This document shows positions 25,736-34,307 of a DNA stretch of 64,000 bases, in pieces. The translations under genes and the position numbers were made by a program. This DNA comes from Brochothrix campestris. Its GTDB lineage: Bacteria > Bacillota > Bacilli > Lactobacillales > Listeriaceae. Position 1 is the first letter of the stretch, and the number at the start of each line of letters is the position of its first letter. The notes below the pieces were generated by a model. The model was not told the DNA's origin, did not search any database, and worked only from the letters and a program-made list of their open reading frames with translations. Where the stretch lies: positions 992,001 through 1,056,000 of the forward strand of contig NZ_CP175511.1 of the NCBI RefSeq assembly GCF_046058945.1. Direction: 5' to 3'.

Positions 25736-25765
25736 TTGACAACGCTTACACGATGGAATTATACT
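25736..25765 (+). promoter_or_regulatory. glpQ promoter with overlapping cre
   Basis: TTGACA, an 18-bp spacer and TATACT; TGACAACGCTTACA (25737-25750) is a perfect cre across the -35. The same 14 bases occur in the promoter at 20815. Confidence 0.75.
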
Positions 25766-25801
25766 CGTGGTAAGTTAATCGATGCGTAATGAGACGATGA
25801 G

Positions 25802-25842
25802 AACCGCAGAATCCTAAAAAGAGAGGAGGCTGTGGTTTTTTT
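25802..25842 (+). promoter_or_regulatory. Leader terminator before glpQ (candidate antitermination site)
   Basis: In the 5' leader, AACCGCAG pairs with CTGTGGTT around an inner CCT/AGG stem and is followed by seven T, so transcripts from the upstream promoter should stop before glpQ unless relieved. In B. subtilis, GlpP relieves such terminators in glp leaders in response to glycerol 3-phosphate. No glpP is in the window, so this assignment is by analogy. Confidence 0.65.
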
Positions 25843-25891
25843 GTTGAACGACGCAATCAGTTGACTAATTTGTAAAACGAAAGGAGCGAAT

Positions 25892-26662
25892 ATGAAAAAA
25901 ATTATTGCACATCGAGGGCTGTCACTGCGATACCCCGAAAATTCAGTGGCCGCGTTTGAAGCAACACACCGTTATGGGGTCGAATGGTTAGAAACTGATA
26001 TTAGTATTTTAGGTGATGGCACAGTTATCATCATGCACGATGATACGTTGGATCGTACAACCAATCAGAGCGGTCATTTAGCAGAATTGAGCGCTGCTGA
26101 TATTGCAGCGACAAGCGTTGGTGAATGGTTTGGTACGGCCTTTAAAGATGAACCGATTCCACGATTGGCAGATTTAATTGCCTGCTTAAATCGGACGAAA
26201 CTAAATATCAATTTTGAATTGAAGGCAGTCGTTGGCAACCGAGGCAATGAACTTGCAGATGAGGTGGTGGCGCAATTGGCAGAGGCAATAACACAGTTGA
26301 ATCCTGCCATCAAAATTAGTATTTCTAGTTTTAATCCGTTGATGCTCTTAAAAATGAAAGCCTATCATCCTGATTTAGATTATGCGGTGTTATTTGAAAC
26401 ACATACATTAGAAGCAGATTGGCCGCTCATTATGGCTGCAGTAGGGGCGCGGGCAATCCATCTAGAAAACGAAGGGTTGAGTCAACACGTTGTGCAAACA
26501 GCTGTTTCGTTAGGCTATGAAGTCAATGTTTGGACGGTGAATACGCGTGAGCGCACTAATGAATTGTTTAATTGGGGCGTCACCGGTGTTTTTAGTGATA
26601 AGGCAGATGAACTGTTGTCATTAACAAAGAAGGAGTGGATGAGTCATGAAAGGCTTACTTAA
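25892..26662 (+). CDS. glpQ: Glycerophosphodiester phosphodiesterase
   Basis: A 256-residue GDPD enzyme hydrolysing glycerophosphodiesters to glycerol 3-phosphate and an alcohol. The catalytic HRG is at residues 7-9 with PENS at 15-18; Glu35 and Asp37 (WLETDISI) and His49 (IIMHDDTLDR) complete the metal and catalytic set. There is no signal peptide, so it is cytoplasmic like UgpQ, which fits the transporter gene that overlaps its 3' end by 17 bp. A regulated leader with cre and a terminator precedes it. Confidence 0.93.
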   Translation: MKKIIAHRGLSLRYPENSVAAFEATHRYGVEWLETDISILGDGTVIIMHDDTLDRTTNQSGHLAELSAADIAATSVGEWFGTAFKDEPIPRLADLIACLNRTKLNINFELKAVVGNRGNELADEVVAQLAEAITQLNPAIKISISSFNPLMLLKMKAYHPDLDYAVLFETHTLEADWPLIMAAVGARAIHLENEGLSQHVVQTAVSLGYEVNVWTVNTRERTNELFNWGVTGVFSDKADELLSLTKKEWMSHERLT

Positions 26663-27935
26663 AAAAGCTGGATTCAGTTCCAAAAATCAGTTCATCGGCT
26701 TCTCGATGGTCGTGTTAGCAGGTCAAATTGTGTACTCCGCTTTTGAAGCTTTTAAAGGCACCTTCTATGATGTGCTCCTTGAAGTGCTACAAGTGAATAA
26801 TACCGAACTTGGTATCATTTTTAGTTTAATTGGAATTTCAATCTTCTTTTATGTACCAGCTGCCTGGTTAAACAACCGCTTTTCGATTAAATCACTATTA
26901 GTCGTTGGTCTCCTCATTCGGATGTTTACCACCTTCATCATTATCTTTTTCACACCAAGTTTTGCCGTTTTAAAGGTGATTGCCTTTATTTGGGGTGTCG
27001 TTGAAGCTTTTTTCTGGCCAGCGGTTTTGAATGGTGTCGTATTGCTGTCGGCCCCCGATAAAAAAGGAATTGCCTTCGGGATATTAGAATCGGCACGGCG
27101 GGCGCTTGAAATGGTAATGAACTTATTGATTGTCGCTGTGATGGCCTTGTTTGGAGGAATTGCAATTTTTAAAGGTGGGATGTTGGCTTATAACTTACTG
27201 ATTATTCCACTCGTGCTTTATATTATTAAATATGTGCCTGTTAATGGCATTGCTGCTGAACAAAAACAACCCAAAACAAAGTCACTGGATGCCCTCAAAG
27301 GGTTATTACATGTCATTAAAATACCGACGGTGTGGTTATCATCGGTGGCGGGCTTAACGATTTATTGGTCATACATTAACTTGATTTACACAGTTCCTTA
27401 TTTACAAGCGGTCTTTGGTATTTCACGTGGCCAAGCGGCCATCTTTGGGATTATTAATACCGGTGCGATGGGTGTGCTATCGGGGGCAATTGCTGGTTTG
27501 TTGGCCGATTATGTCTTTAAATCATCGGCAAAAATGATTTTTGTATCATTGGTGATGACGTTCGTGACCCTTGGATTGACGATGGTTATTCCAAAAACCC
27601 CTGATAAAATCGGCTTGAGTATCGCCTTGTTAATGCTGTTCTCCTTCTCGATTTTCTTGGCTAAAAGTGTCATTTTAGCTCCAGTGGCAGAGGCGGGAAT
27701 ATCAGAGAAGTATTCAGGGTCAGCCATGAGCATCGGGTCGTTTGCAACATACGCCCCGGTGTTTTGGGCCTATAGCTTAAACGGTCATATTATCGATAAG
27801 TTTGTGGCGGGCGATGCCTATCAAACGATTTTTAAAATCGGTACCGCAGTCGCCTTACTCGGTGTAATCAGTGCACTTTTATTGGTGATTGTCAGTGAAA
27901 GGGCTAAGAAAAAACGCAACGTCAGTGCAGGATAA
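26646..27935 (+). CDS. MFS transporter, probable glycerophosphodiester or related uptake
   Basis: A 429-residue 12-helix major facilitator. The sequence resembles the YihN-like branch in my recollection (KGTFYDVLLEVLQVNNTELG near the N-terminus), not the GlpT organophosphate antiporters. It overlaps glpQ by 17 bp with AAGGAG inside the glpQ end, so the two are coupled. Because the phosphodiesterase is cytoplasmic, import of glycerophosphodiesters or their head groups is the most economical guess; direct evidence for the substrate is lacking. Confidence 0.8.
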   Translation: MKGLLKKAGFSSKNQFIGFSMVVLAGQIVYSAFEAFKGTFYDVLLEVLQVNNTELGIIFSLIGISIFFYVPAAWLNNRFSIKSLLVVGLLIRMFTTFIIIFFTPSFAVLKVIAFIWGVVEAFFWPAVLNGVVLLSAPDKKGIAFGILESARRALEMVMNLLIVAVMALFGGIAIFKGGMLAYNLLIIPLVLYIIKYVPVNGIAAEQKQPKTKSLDALKGLLHVIKIPTVWLSSVAGLTIYWSYINLIYTVPYLQAVFGISRGQAAIFGIINTGAMGVLSGAIAGLLADYVFKSSAKMIFVSLVMTFVTLGLTMVIPKTPDKIGLSIALLMLFSFSIFLAKSVILAPVAEAGISEKYSGSAMSIGSFATYAPVFWAYSLNGHIIDKFVAGDAYQTIFKIGTAVALLGVISALLLVIVSERAKKKRNVSAG

Positions 27936-27953
27936 GAACGGACTCTAAAAAGG

Positions 27954-28439
27954 TTAGTTGTTCATTTCAAACACACGGACTTCAAGCATAGGCAAGGTGA
28001 TAAAAGCACCCGAAGGGGATTCGTACGTATAGTGCCCTTCGGAGACACCGTAACTTGTAATTTCATCACCTTTTGAGAGCGGTTGTTGAGCCAATTGTTC
28101 GTCTGGAATCGTAAGGATGATTATTTTGGTGCTGTCATCGTCGATTTGGAAGTGGCAGAGCGAATATTCAGACCCTTTTAAAATGGCGATGATTTTGCCA
28201 GAAAAACGAATTCTTGCTTTGATATAACGATTAGGCTCATCGACTAACTGTTGATAGGTGATGTTATGTTGGTAGTTATGTTTGTTTTTATCATCGGCTT
28301 CTTTTTTTAAGTTCGCTTGAAAAGAACGAAAGTCGGAAGTTGCTGTTGTGTCTTCTGGAGCTGTTGGTTGACTCTTAGCCGTACACGCACTAAGTGCAAA
28401 CAGACATAGTAAGGAGAAGATGATTTTGTTGAATGGAAT
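27954..28439 (-). CDS. Small lipoprotein, possible ATT start
   Basis: A secreted lipoprotein with the hydrophobic signal and lipobox ALSAC, and a 140-residue polar domain with YQQLVDEPNRYIKARIRFSG and SYGVSEGHYTYESPSGA. The middle resembles the OB-like TcdA-E/DUF fold seen in other Bacilli lipoproteins, but I cannot name it. No ATG, GTG or TTG is well placed. GGAGG lies eight bases upstream of an in-frame ATT at 28439; a TTG at 28454 is in frame but has no ribosome binding site. Start therefore uncertain. Convergent with the MFS gene. Confidence 0.65.
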   Translation of the reverse strand: MPFNKIIFSLLCLFALSACTAKSQPTAPEDTTATSDFRSFQANLKKEADDKNKHNYQHNITYQQLVDEPNRYIKARIRFSGKIIAILKGSEYSLCHFQIDDDSTKIIILTIPDEQLAQQPLSKGDEITSYGVSEGHYTYESPSGAFITLPMLEVRVFEMNN

Positions 28440-28608
28440 CGTTAAAACCTCCAATGTCGAATGTAAAAATCCTTTACTCTATTAGTATACAACAGTAATT
28501 CTGAGATGTAAGCCTTTTATTGTCAAAATAAGCGTTATATGGGTTTATGATGCATCTGGAGCATGGTATACTGTTGATATTGTATTTAGAGAAAGAGGAT
28601 GGCTGAAA

Positions 28609-29106
28609 ATGGAACAAACGTATCAACGAACGATCTTACAACAGGTATTCACTTGGTTAAGTTTCCTTGTTTTGACGGCTTTAGCGTTGTTTTTAGCAGT
28701 TAACTACCAAGCGTTACCAAAGATTGTGCCGATGCATTTTAATTTTGCGGGTGAGATAGACGGTTATGCTGGTAGAGCGAGTGTGTGGCTTTTGCCGATT
28801 ATAGGGTTTCTGATGTGGTTGCTGTTATTTGTTATTGGTGCTCACCCGGAAAAACATAATTACATGTTTTTAACAGAGGCTAACAAACGGGCACAGTATC
28901 GCTTATCATGCACGATTGTTGCGGGTAGTAATCTCTTTATTAGTCTCGTTTTTATGATTATTACGTTGGCGATTTTACAACAAAATGATTTGAAAAATGA
29001 TCCAATTTTATTCACTTCTTTTTTAACCTTAATCGGGCTAGGCATAAGCGGTATCGGCTACATGATTTATCGCTTAATAGGCTTTAAAAGAACACGGACT
29101 AATTAA
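28609..29106 (+). CDS. DUF1648-family membrane protein
   Basis: A 165-residue integral membrane protein with four hydrophobic segments and the DUF1648 signature PKIVPMHFNFAGEIDGYAG after the first. Such domains are found in SdpI-like immunity proteins and in many uncharacterised Bacilli proteins. AAAGAGG precedes the start. A strong terminator follows, directly before an ISL3 insertion. Confidence 0.8.
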   Translation: MEQTYQRTILQQVFTWLSFLVLTALALFLAVNYQALPKIVPMHFNFAGEIDGYAGRASVWLLPIIGFLMWLLLFVIGAHPEKHNYMFLTEANKRAQYRLSCTIVAGSNLFISLVFMIITLAILQQNDLKNDPILFTSFLTLIGLGISGIGYMIYRLIGFKRTRTN

Positions 29107-29158
29107 AAAAATACCATTGAAGGACGCGGATTTTAGCGTGCTCCAATGGTATTTTTAA
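29106..29158 (+). terminator. Terminator after the DUF1648 gene
   Basis: AAATACCATTG and CAATGGTATTT pair around a 20-odd-base loop containing further pairing, followed by TTT. Its T tail provides the first copy of the ISL3 target duplication. Confidence 0.8.
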
Positions 29159-29260
29159 TTGGCTCTATGTCAAATAGTGTTGTTATTCAAAATTTAGTAA
29201 AATAAGTCATTTTTGCAGCTATCTTTTTTGGTAGTTGCTTTTTTTGTAGTCATTCCTAAT

Positions 29261-29351
29261 GTGAAGGACGCTTTCTGCGGGTGACGCTTCATCCTCCGCG
29301 CTCCGCTGTGGGGTATTCAGCTGCCACTTTTCCCGCTAGAGTCGCCTTCAC
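29261..29351. repeat. GC-rich imperfect palindrome inside the ISL3 element
   Basis: GTGAAGGACGCT at the left pairs imperfectly with AGTCGCCTTCAC at the right, with CTGCGGGTGACG and CCCGCTAGAG further in. Its base composition contrasts with the AT-rich surroundings. It resembles repeats I recall from Bacillales chromosomes; that comparison is from memory. Confidence 0.6.
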
Positions 29352-29421
29352 AAACGTCATGACACTGCACGTTTATTATTGAGGCTCTCGCGTATTAAAA
29401 GACAGTAAAAGAGTCAATTAA

Positions 29422-30667
29422 TTACGAGTTGGGAGCGATGCGTTTATGATTGAATCCGAGTAGAATCCTGTTTCTGAAATTTGAAAAGTTACGGTAACCA
29501 AACGAAATCCGTTTAATCACTTTTATTTTGTTATTGATCCCTTCTAAATGCCCGTTGGAATCCTCGTATTTAAAGCTATTTCCAATTGAAGGTAAATGCT
29601 TGTTTAATGTTTTTAAACTGCGTTTCAGTTGTAAAGACATGAAAGGTTTTTTAGTCTGAATCAGTGATTGGTAAGCAGGGGAATTTTTGTGTTGTACCGC
29701 AATCAGTAATTGCTGTGCTAGTTCGTATGTTTCTTTGAATTCAACATCCAGTGTCATAAAGTAATCGATGATTCCTGTCGAACTTTTTTGTCCGTTAAAT
29801 AAACGATGATAGCGATAATCAAAATCGCTTAAGTCTGTTTTGTTTTTGAGAAGTAATTTCCAATACGCTTTGAGTTTACGATAAATCTTTTTATCTTCTG
29901 AGTTTGGAGTATCATAACGGTTCATGAGTTTAATACGTGTTTGATTAAGGGAGCGTGTTAATAATTGGGACAAATGAAAACGATCGATGATGCAATCTTC
30001 TAGATGGGAGGATATCAATGATTTCATATTTTTTCGCATCAGTGAAAATAAAACACATCTGACTATCAGCACTCTTTACCGATTTGAATTCATCCATTGA
30101 AAGATGTAGTGGAAGCCTTTGATAGTTCGGTTTGAATTGAGGAGACCATTGGTGTAAAGCACGATTAACAGTAGTTGTTGTAACACTCTGTCTAAAAGCG
30201 ATATCTTTTTCAGAAGTAATAAACTGTCCTTCGGCAGCTAGTGTTTGGATGACACGTTTGGAGATAAAACAATTTCGTTTTACCATCGAAGTTGAAGCGA
30301 TAAAGGTTGTTTTACATCCTTTACATAAGAAGCGTTGCTTCTTTAAAAAGAGATAGGTTGGAAGGTTATTTGTTTTAGGGAGTGTGATACGTGATAGTTT
30401 AGTTCCGTGTTTAATGAGTTTAACTGTTTTATTATTAAAGCCGCAATTCGCACACCGTGAGTGTGTGTAAGAGCGTGTACCAAAATAACAAGTGCTTAAA
30501 ACACCTTTAATTAACTGAGTTAAACACCATGTTTTTGGAAAAGAAATAGTTTCATCTGTAATTCCAGAGGGATTTGCGATATTATTACAAGTGATACCTG
30601 ATATTGTCGAATCCCCCTTATAAATTTGTTGTGGTGACTTAATATTATAGGGATTTTGAAAATGTTG
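29422..30667 (-). pseudogene. ISL3 transposase, frameshifted by a 125-bp deletion
   Basis: Minus-strand transposase. The N-terminal zinc-binding part shows CANCGFNNKTVKLIKHG and FLCKGCKTTF, followed by the HTH region and MDEFKSVK. The catalytic domain resumes with IIDRFHLSQL and ends in FGYRNFSNFRNRILLGFNHK. Comparison with the fragment at 5811-6079 shows that the copy here lacks 125 bp between two CATCATC repeats, which shifts the frame after PSRRLHH. No conventional start codon is seen upstream of the open frame (the nearest in-frame stop is at 30670-30668), so the 5' end may be altered too. Confidence 0.88.
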
Positions 30668-30731
30668 CTATTTTTTTGCGAAAAAATAGGCATCAGTGAA
30701 AATTCACCAACACCATAAATTATAGAACCTT

Positions 30732-30947
30732 TTAATTTAACAGAGCAAAGATATAGGTTTCAAGCAGAGCAGCTTTAATAATAAGCGGCACAAACAGGCT
30801 GAGATAAACTTTCATTATAACAAGTTGTTGTTGTGATAAACTTGCTGCCAAAGGAACACGTGTGCACAGCACTTTTAATTTGGCACGAATTAGCTTATTT
30901 AACGCATAGAGAAACACCGCGAGGATAAGTTTGCTACCGATGACCAT
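30732..30947 (-). CDS. Possible small hydrophobic protein
   Basis: A 71-codon frame rich in Leu/Ile/Val with two hydrophobic stretches. It has an ATG but only a weak upstream ribosome binding site, and its stop codon lies in the ISL3 target duplication, so the insertion did not change its end. No family recognised. It may be a spurious frame or the remnant of a longer gene. Confidence 0.3.
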   Translation of the reverse strand: MVIGSKLILAVFLYALNKLIRAKLKVLCTRVPLAASLSQQQLVIMKVYLSLFVPLIIKAALLETYIFALLN

Positions 30948-30981
30948 ATCTAATTTTGTGATTGATTATAGTTAGTGTAAT

Positions 30982-31008
30982 AAAAAAAGATGTCCACATG
31001 AACATCTT
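30982..31008 (-). terminator. Terminator of the membrane-protein gene at 31.0 kb
   Basis: Read on the minus strand, AAGATGT and ACATCTT form the stem, followed by TTTTTTA. Confidence 0.75.
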
Positions 31009-31043
31009 GATACAAGTAGCAGTTCTAACTGCTTAATGACACT

Positions 31044-31577
31044 TTAAGTTTTTTTAGGCCAAAAATAAAACGTTAATGAATATAAGAAGTCCAACATGAT
31101 GATAAAAAGCCAGATGTTTATCACATCGGTTAAGCCTTTACTATTATGGCTGTTGTCAATGAACAAAACCGCCAAAACAAGTAAGATTGACCCTAAACAG
31201 AAGGCATATAAATGACGTACGGACTGCTTTAATTTATATTTGGCCAGTGGTTTACCGGTTAATGTTTTAGTAGGGCTCAGTTCTTTTTGGTCGGCTGGTT
31301 TGAATTTGTTATCAATCCAAGCGAGTAGTGAAGGCCCGCAACACAGGGCAACACCAATAAAAACAGCAGAGAGGCCATGATAAATGGTAGCAAAGGTGCC
31401 GTTTTTAATGTTTAAGGCCGTTGCATATAAGAGCACTGCATCGATGGCGACAGCAACATACAAAACGATGCTGCTGGCACGTTGCTTTTTAAAGAGGTAA
31501 CGTGTAATAAAACCAGCAAACAGGACAAACCAAAAAGCAATTTGTGAAAAGAAGATAAACCAAAATGTAAAATTCAT
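31044..31577 (-). CDS. Hypothetical membrane protein
   Basis: A 177-residue protein with five or six hydrophobic segments and a polar loop (SPTKTLTGKPLAKYKLKQSV) after the third. The start MNFTFWFIFF at 31577 is preferred because AAGGGAG lies upstream, whereas the longer frame from 31649 has none. I do not recognise the family. It is downstream of the efflux gene on the same strand with an 89-bp gap; cotranscription is possible. Confidence 0.6.
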   Translation of the reverse strand: MNFTFWFIFFSQIAFWFVLFAGFITRYLFKKQRASSIVLYVAVAIDAVLLYATALNIKNGTFATIYHGLSAVFIGVALCCGPSLLAWIDNKFKPADQKELSPTKTLTGKPLAKYKLKQSVRHLYAFCLGSILLVLAVLFIDNSHNSKGLTDVINIWLFIIMLDFLYSLTFYFWPKKT

Positions 31578-31666
31578 GCAAAGACTCCCTTGATTAAGTT
31601 GTATAGTAAAAACAGTATAGCATTTATTGGTGCTAACTGCTAAGCACAAGGTAGGTAAGTAACGCG

Positions 31667-33064
31667 TTAGTCAGTTGTTTTTACTTTGCGAGGGACGAAT
31701 AAAACAATCACAAAGGCAATCAAGGCTAAAATAAACATACACATGTACGTATCGCTAGCACCACTAATTTGAGCGAATTGAGCAGGGAGGTGAGCGGTTG
31801 TTTGCATCGTATAAATAGTAATGACGACGGCTGTACCAATGGCACCTGCCACTTGTCGCACTGTGTTGTTCACCGCTGAACCATGTGAACCGAGTTCGAT
31901 CGGTAAGGTGTTGAGGGCAGCAGTATTAAGCGGCATACTAATGAAGCTAAGGCCAATCCGTAAAATAACAGTACGAATAATAATGTAAATGAAGCTTGTC
32001 GTTACACTTAAATCAGTCACCATCCACATCGACAAGGCGATGAGTAAGGTACCAATCATAAACAGTGGTTTGGCACCGACCTTGTCATAGAGACGCCCTG
32101 TTACAGGTGAGAGGCAGGCGTTAATAATTGCACCAGGGAGCAAGAGTAAGCCGGCTTGTAAGGCAGTAGCGCCACGACCTGTTTGCAAATACATTGGTAA
32201 TAAAATTAAATCAGCATACATTAGAATAGTAATCGCGACATTAATAATCGTTGTCATGCTGTACATTTTATACTTAAAAACGTTCAAGTTGAGCAATGGC
32301 TCTGACGACTGCAGTTGACGAAGGCAAAAGAACACAGTCACAATCAAGCCGATGCTAATCGCGCCTAATACAAGGCTATCACTCCAACCACGGCTACCAG
32401 CACTACTAAAACCAAATAAAACGAGGCCGAAACCGATGGTCGATAGGAGCACGCTAGTGATGTCCAATTTAGCTGCGGTTGTTTCTCCAACGTTAAAAAG
32501 GTATTTAACAGCTAAAGCGATAATAAGGAGTGAAATGGGAATCATGCCGATGAACAACCAACGCCATGAAACGTAATCAATCACAAAGCCAGCGAGTGTC
32601 GGTGCAATTGCTGGGGCAAAAATAATTGCAAAGCCGATTTTCCCCATAACAGCTCCCCGTTCATTTTGGGGATACAATTACAGGATGACGGTCATCATGA
32701 GCGGTAAAATAATCCCAGCGCCAGCCGCTTGCACCATTCGTCCTGTCAGCAACATACCGAAATTAACAGCAACGGCACTAATAACGGAACCAAGAAACAA
32801 GAAAAACATGGAGGTGATGAATAATTGGCGGGTCGAAAAACGTTTCATTAAAAAGGCCGTCAAAGGGACTAAAATACCATTCACAAGCATAAAACCAGTA
32901 GCTAACCATTGAATCGTGGCAGCCTTTACTTCGAAAATACGCATGAGGTCGGTTAAGGCCACATTGAGCAACGTTTGGTTAAGGGTCGAGAAGAAACAAC
33001 CAATAATCATAATGAAAAGTAACATTTTTTTAGTGCGTAAGGGGATATCGTTTGTCATTGTCAA
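31667..33064 (-). pseudogene. DHA2-family multidrug efflux transporter split by an in-frame stop
   Basis: Together the two adjacent frames form a normal 14-helix DHA2 (EmrB/LmrB-type) transporter of about 465 residues: residues 1-128 start MTMTNDIPLR and include GRMVQAAGAG (motif C region), and the second part resumes with LYPQNERGAVMGKIGFAI. They are in the same frame, separated by a single TAA (32680-32678) in the loop before NERG. Either the gene is inactive, or it depends on readthrough or reinitiation at the TTG directly after. It diverges from a TetR gene across a 41-bp palindrome. A sequencing error is possible. Confidence 0.85.
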
Positions 33065-33074
33065 ACTCCTTCAG

Positions 33075-33115
33075 TTATACTATTTTATAGACAATGTGTC
33101 TACGAAATAGTATAA
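33075..33115. promoter_or_regulatory. 41-bp palindrome, likely TetR operator
   Basis: Symmetric about 33095. Outer arms TTATACTATTT and AAATAGTATAA pair perfectly (11 bp), then a two-base mismatch, then TAGACA and TGTCTA around a three-base centre. It lies between the divergent efflux and TetR genes, 11 bp before the efflux start codon, and is probably the regulator's binding site. Confidence 0.75.
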
Positions 33116-33223
33116 AGAAAAAAAAGGCTAATGCTAGCAACGATTTTGTGGCAAATGTAGAGTAAGCAACATCATCGAGCAAACTGTCGATGAAATAAAC
33201 AAAGATAGACAGGTGGTCTTTAA

Positions 33224-33760
33224 ATGACGAGAAAATCAGATCCGCGGGCATTGCGCACAAAGGCAATGCTAAAAAAGGTAGTGATTAGCTTATTACAAAC
33301 AGGTACTTCGGTTGAAAAGTTAACGATTCAACAAGTAGCGACCGCAGCAGGACTTAATCGGACGACCTTTTATTTACACTATGAAGATATTCAGGCATTA
33401 GTCAGCTCATTGATGAAGGAGATACTGGCTGAAATAGATACAAAAATCGCTAAAATCATTGAACTAGAAGGGTTATCACGGCAAGAACGACTCGAACAGT
33501 TGCTTGATTATTTACATACACAACGTCATTATTTGTTTGTGCTGTTTCAAACCGAACAGTTTGAAAGCCAACTGTTTAATGCGATGAAAACGATTATTAG
33601 CATTCGTCGCGACCAACTCGAAACACCAACAGCTAACAGCTTTGTCGATATCGATATTAAGACAGCCTCCCTCGTCGGGATTATTATGTGGTGGCTAAAA
33701 GCAGGGTTACAGTATAGCTCAGCCTATATTGCAGCTGAGATTGAAAAAATGTATCGTTGA
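33224..33760 (+). CDS. TetR-family repressor
   Basis: A 178-residue TetR/AcrR-type regulator. The N-terminal HTH shows LTIQQVATAAGLNRTTFYLH at about residues 33-52, followed by the DIQALVSSLM helix; the C-terminal ligand-binding half is of the TetR_C_33/DhaS-like kind (VGIIMWWLKAGLQYSSAYIA). It is divergent from the DHA2 efflux gene across the large palindrome and is expected to repress it and itself until a drug binds. The ribosome binding site (ACAGGTGG) is modest. Confidence 0.88.
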   Translation: MTRKSDPRALRTKAMLKKVVISLLQTGTSVEKLTIQQVATAAGLNRTTFYLHYEDIQALVSSLMKEILAEIDTKIAKIIELEGLSRQERLEQLLDYLHTQRHYLFVLFQTEQFESQLFNAMKTIISIRRDQLETPTANSFVDIDIKTASLVGIIMWWLKAGLQYSSAYIAAEIEKMYR

Positions 33761-33780
33761 CAAATAAAAGTGAAAGCAAA

Positions 33781-33835
33781 CAGCTTGGAAGAGAAATGAA
33801 GGCGATTATTTCACGTCGCGACTATTCCTTTATGT
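33781..33835 (+). repeat. Degenerate terminator-associated repeat, copy F
   Basis: GGCGATTATTTCACGTCGC with flanking GGAAGAGAAATG and ACTATTCCTT matches the central hairpin of the long repeat copies (AGCGACTATTTCCCGTCGC with GGAATGGAAAAG and ACTTTTCC). Only this domain is kept. It again lies between a gene end (tetR) and its terminator. Confidence 0.45.
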
Positions 33836-33850
33836 TCAAAATAAAACGCA

Positions 33851-33880
33851 TCACTCATTTTAGATAATGAGTGTTTTTTT
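33851..33880 (+). terminator. Terminator after tetR
   Basis: CACTCATT and AATGAGTG with a six-base loop are followed by seven T. Confidence 0.85.
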
Positions 33881-33886
33881 ATGTAA

Positions 33887-33935
33887 TTGAATATCTTTAA
33901 AAAATAGTGTAGAATAAAAAGCGAACAAACGTTCT
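33887..33935 (+). promoter_or_regulatory. SOS promoter with LexA box
   Basis: TTGAAT, a 17-bp spacer and TAGAAT (33910-33915) are followed at 33922-33935 by CGAACAAACGTTCT, one base off the Gram-positive LexA consensus CGAAC-N4-GTTCG. Confidence 0.8.
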
Positions 33936-33953
33936 GTTTTTGGAGGTGTAAGG

Positions 33954-34307
33954 ATGATCTATAATGATCGAAAAATGTTGAAGTGGCAAGGTTTCTTTTT
34001 AAGCGAACATAATGAGGCGTTAGCGCACATCCGCAAACAACAGCCCATCAACGTCAAAGAACAACAAACAAGTGAAGTCATCAGTCAACAATTAGAACGC
34101 AGTTGGCTCAGTTATCAGCCCGTGCGGATTCAATCAAACATAAGAATCAATGGTGCCTATCAATCAGCTATTTGTGGTCAAGTGATTGGTTTTAATGGCG
34201 ATCTAATCTATTTGGTAAGTGGAGCCAATCAGTACGTCATCAACAGTGACGATATTTGGCACGTTGAACAATTAGAAGCGGAGGATACGGTAAATGGTAG
34301 CGATTGA
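33954..34307 (+). CDS. YolD-like protein
   Basis: A 117-residue YolD-family protein (MIYNDRKMLKWQGFFLSEH, later VIGFNGDLIYLVSG). YolD-like genes commonly sit directly before Y-family polymerases of the UvrX/YqjW type in Bacilli. Here the stop overlaps the polymerase start by 14 bp, and the LexA box in front gives DNA-damage control. The molecular function of YolD is unproven; a helper role in translesion synthesis is inferred from the constant pairing. TGGAGGTG is the ribosome binding site. Confidence 0.85.
   Translation: MIYNDRKMLKWQGFFLSEHNEALAHIRKQQPINVKEQQTSEVISQQLERSWLSYQPVRIQSNIRINGAYQSAICGQVIGFNGDLIYLVSGANQYVINSDDIWHVEQLEAEDTVNGSD

Larger units (their letters stand above)
29161..30729 (-). 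mobile_element. ISL3-family insertion sequence, complete ends, defective transposase
   Basis: 1569 bp bounded by imperfect inverted repeats (GGCTCTATGTCAAATAGTGT at the left and, on the minus strand, GGTTCTATAATTTATGGTGT at the right) and by a perfect 8-bp direct repeat TTTTAATT at 29153-29160 and 30730-30737, the duplication length expected for ISL3. The transposase lies on the minus strand and is frameshifted. A GC-rich palindromic segment sits between the transposase stop and the left end. Beyond the transposase and this palindrome I see nothing else coding. Confidence 0.93.
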
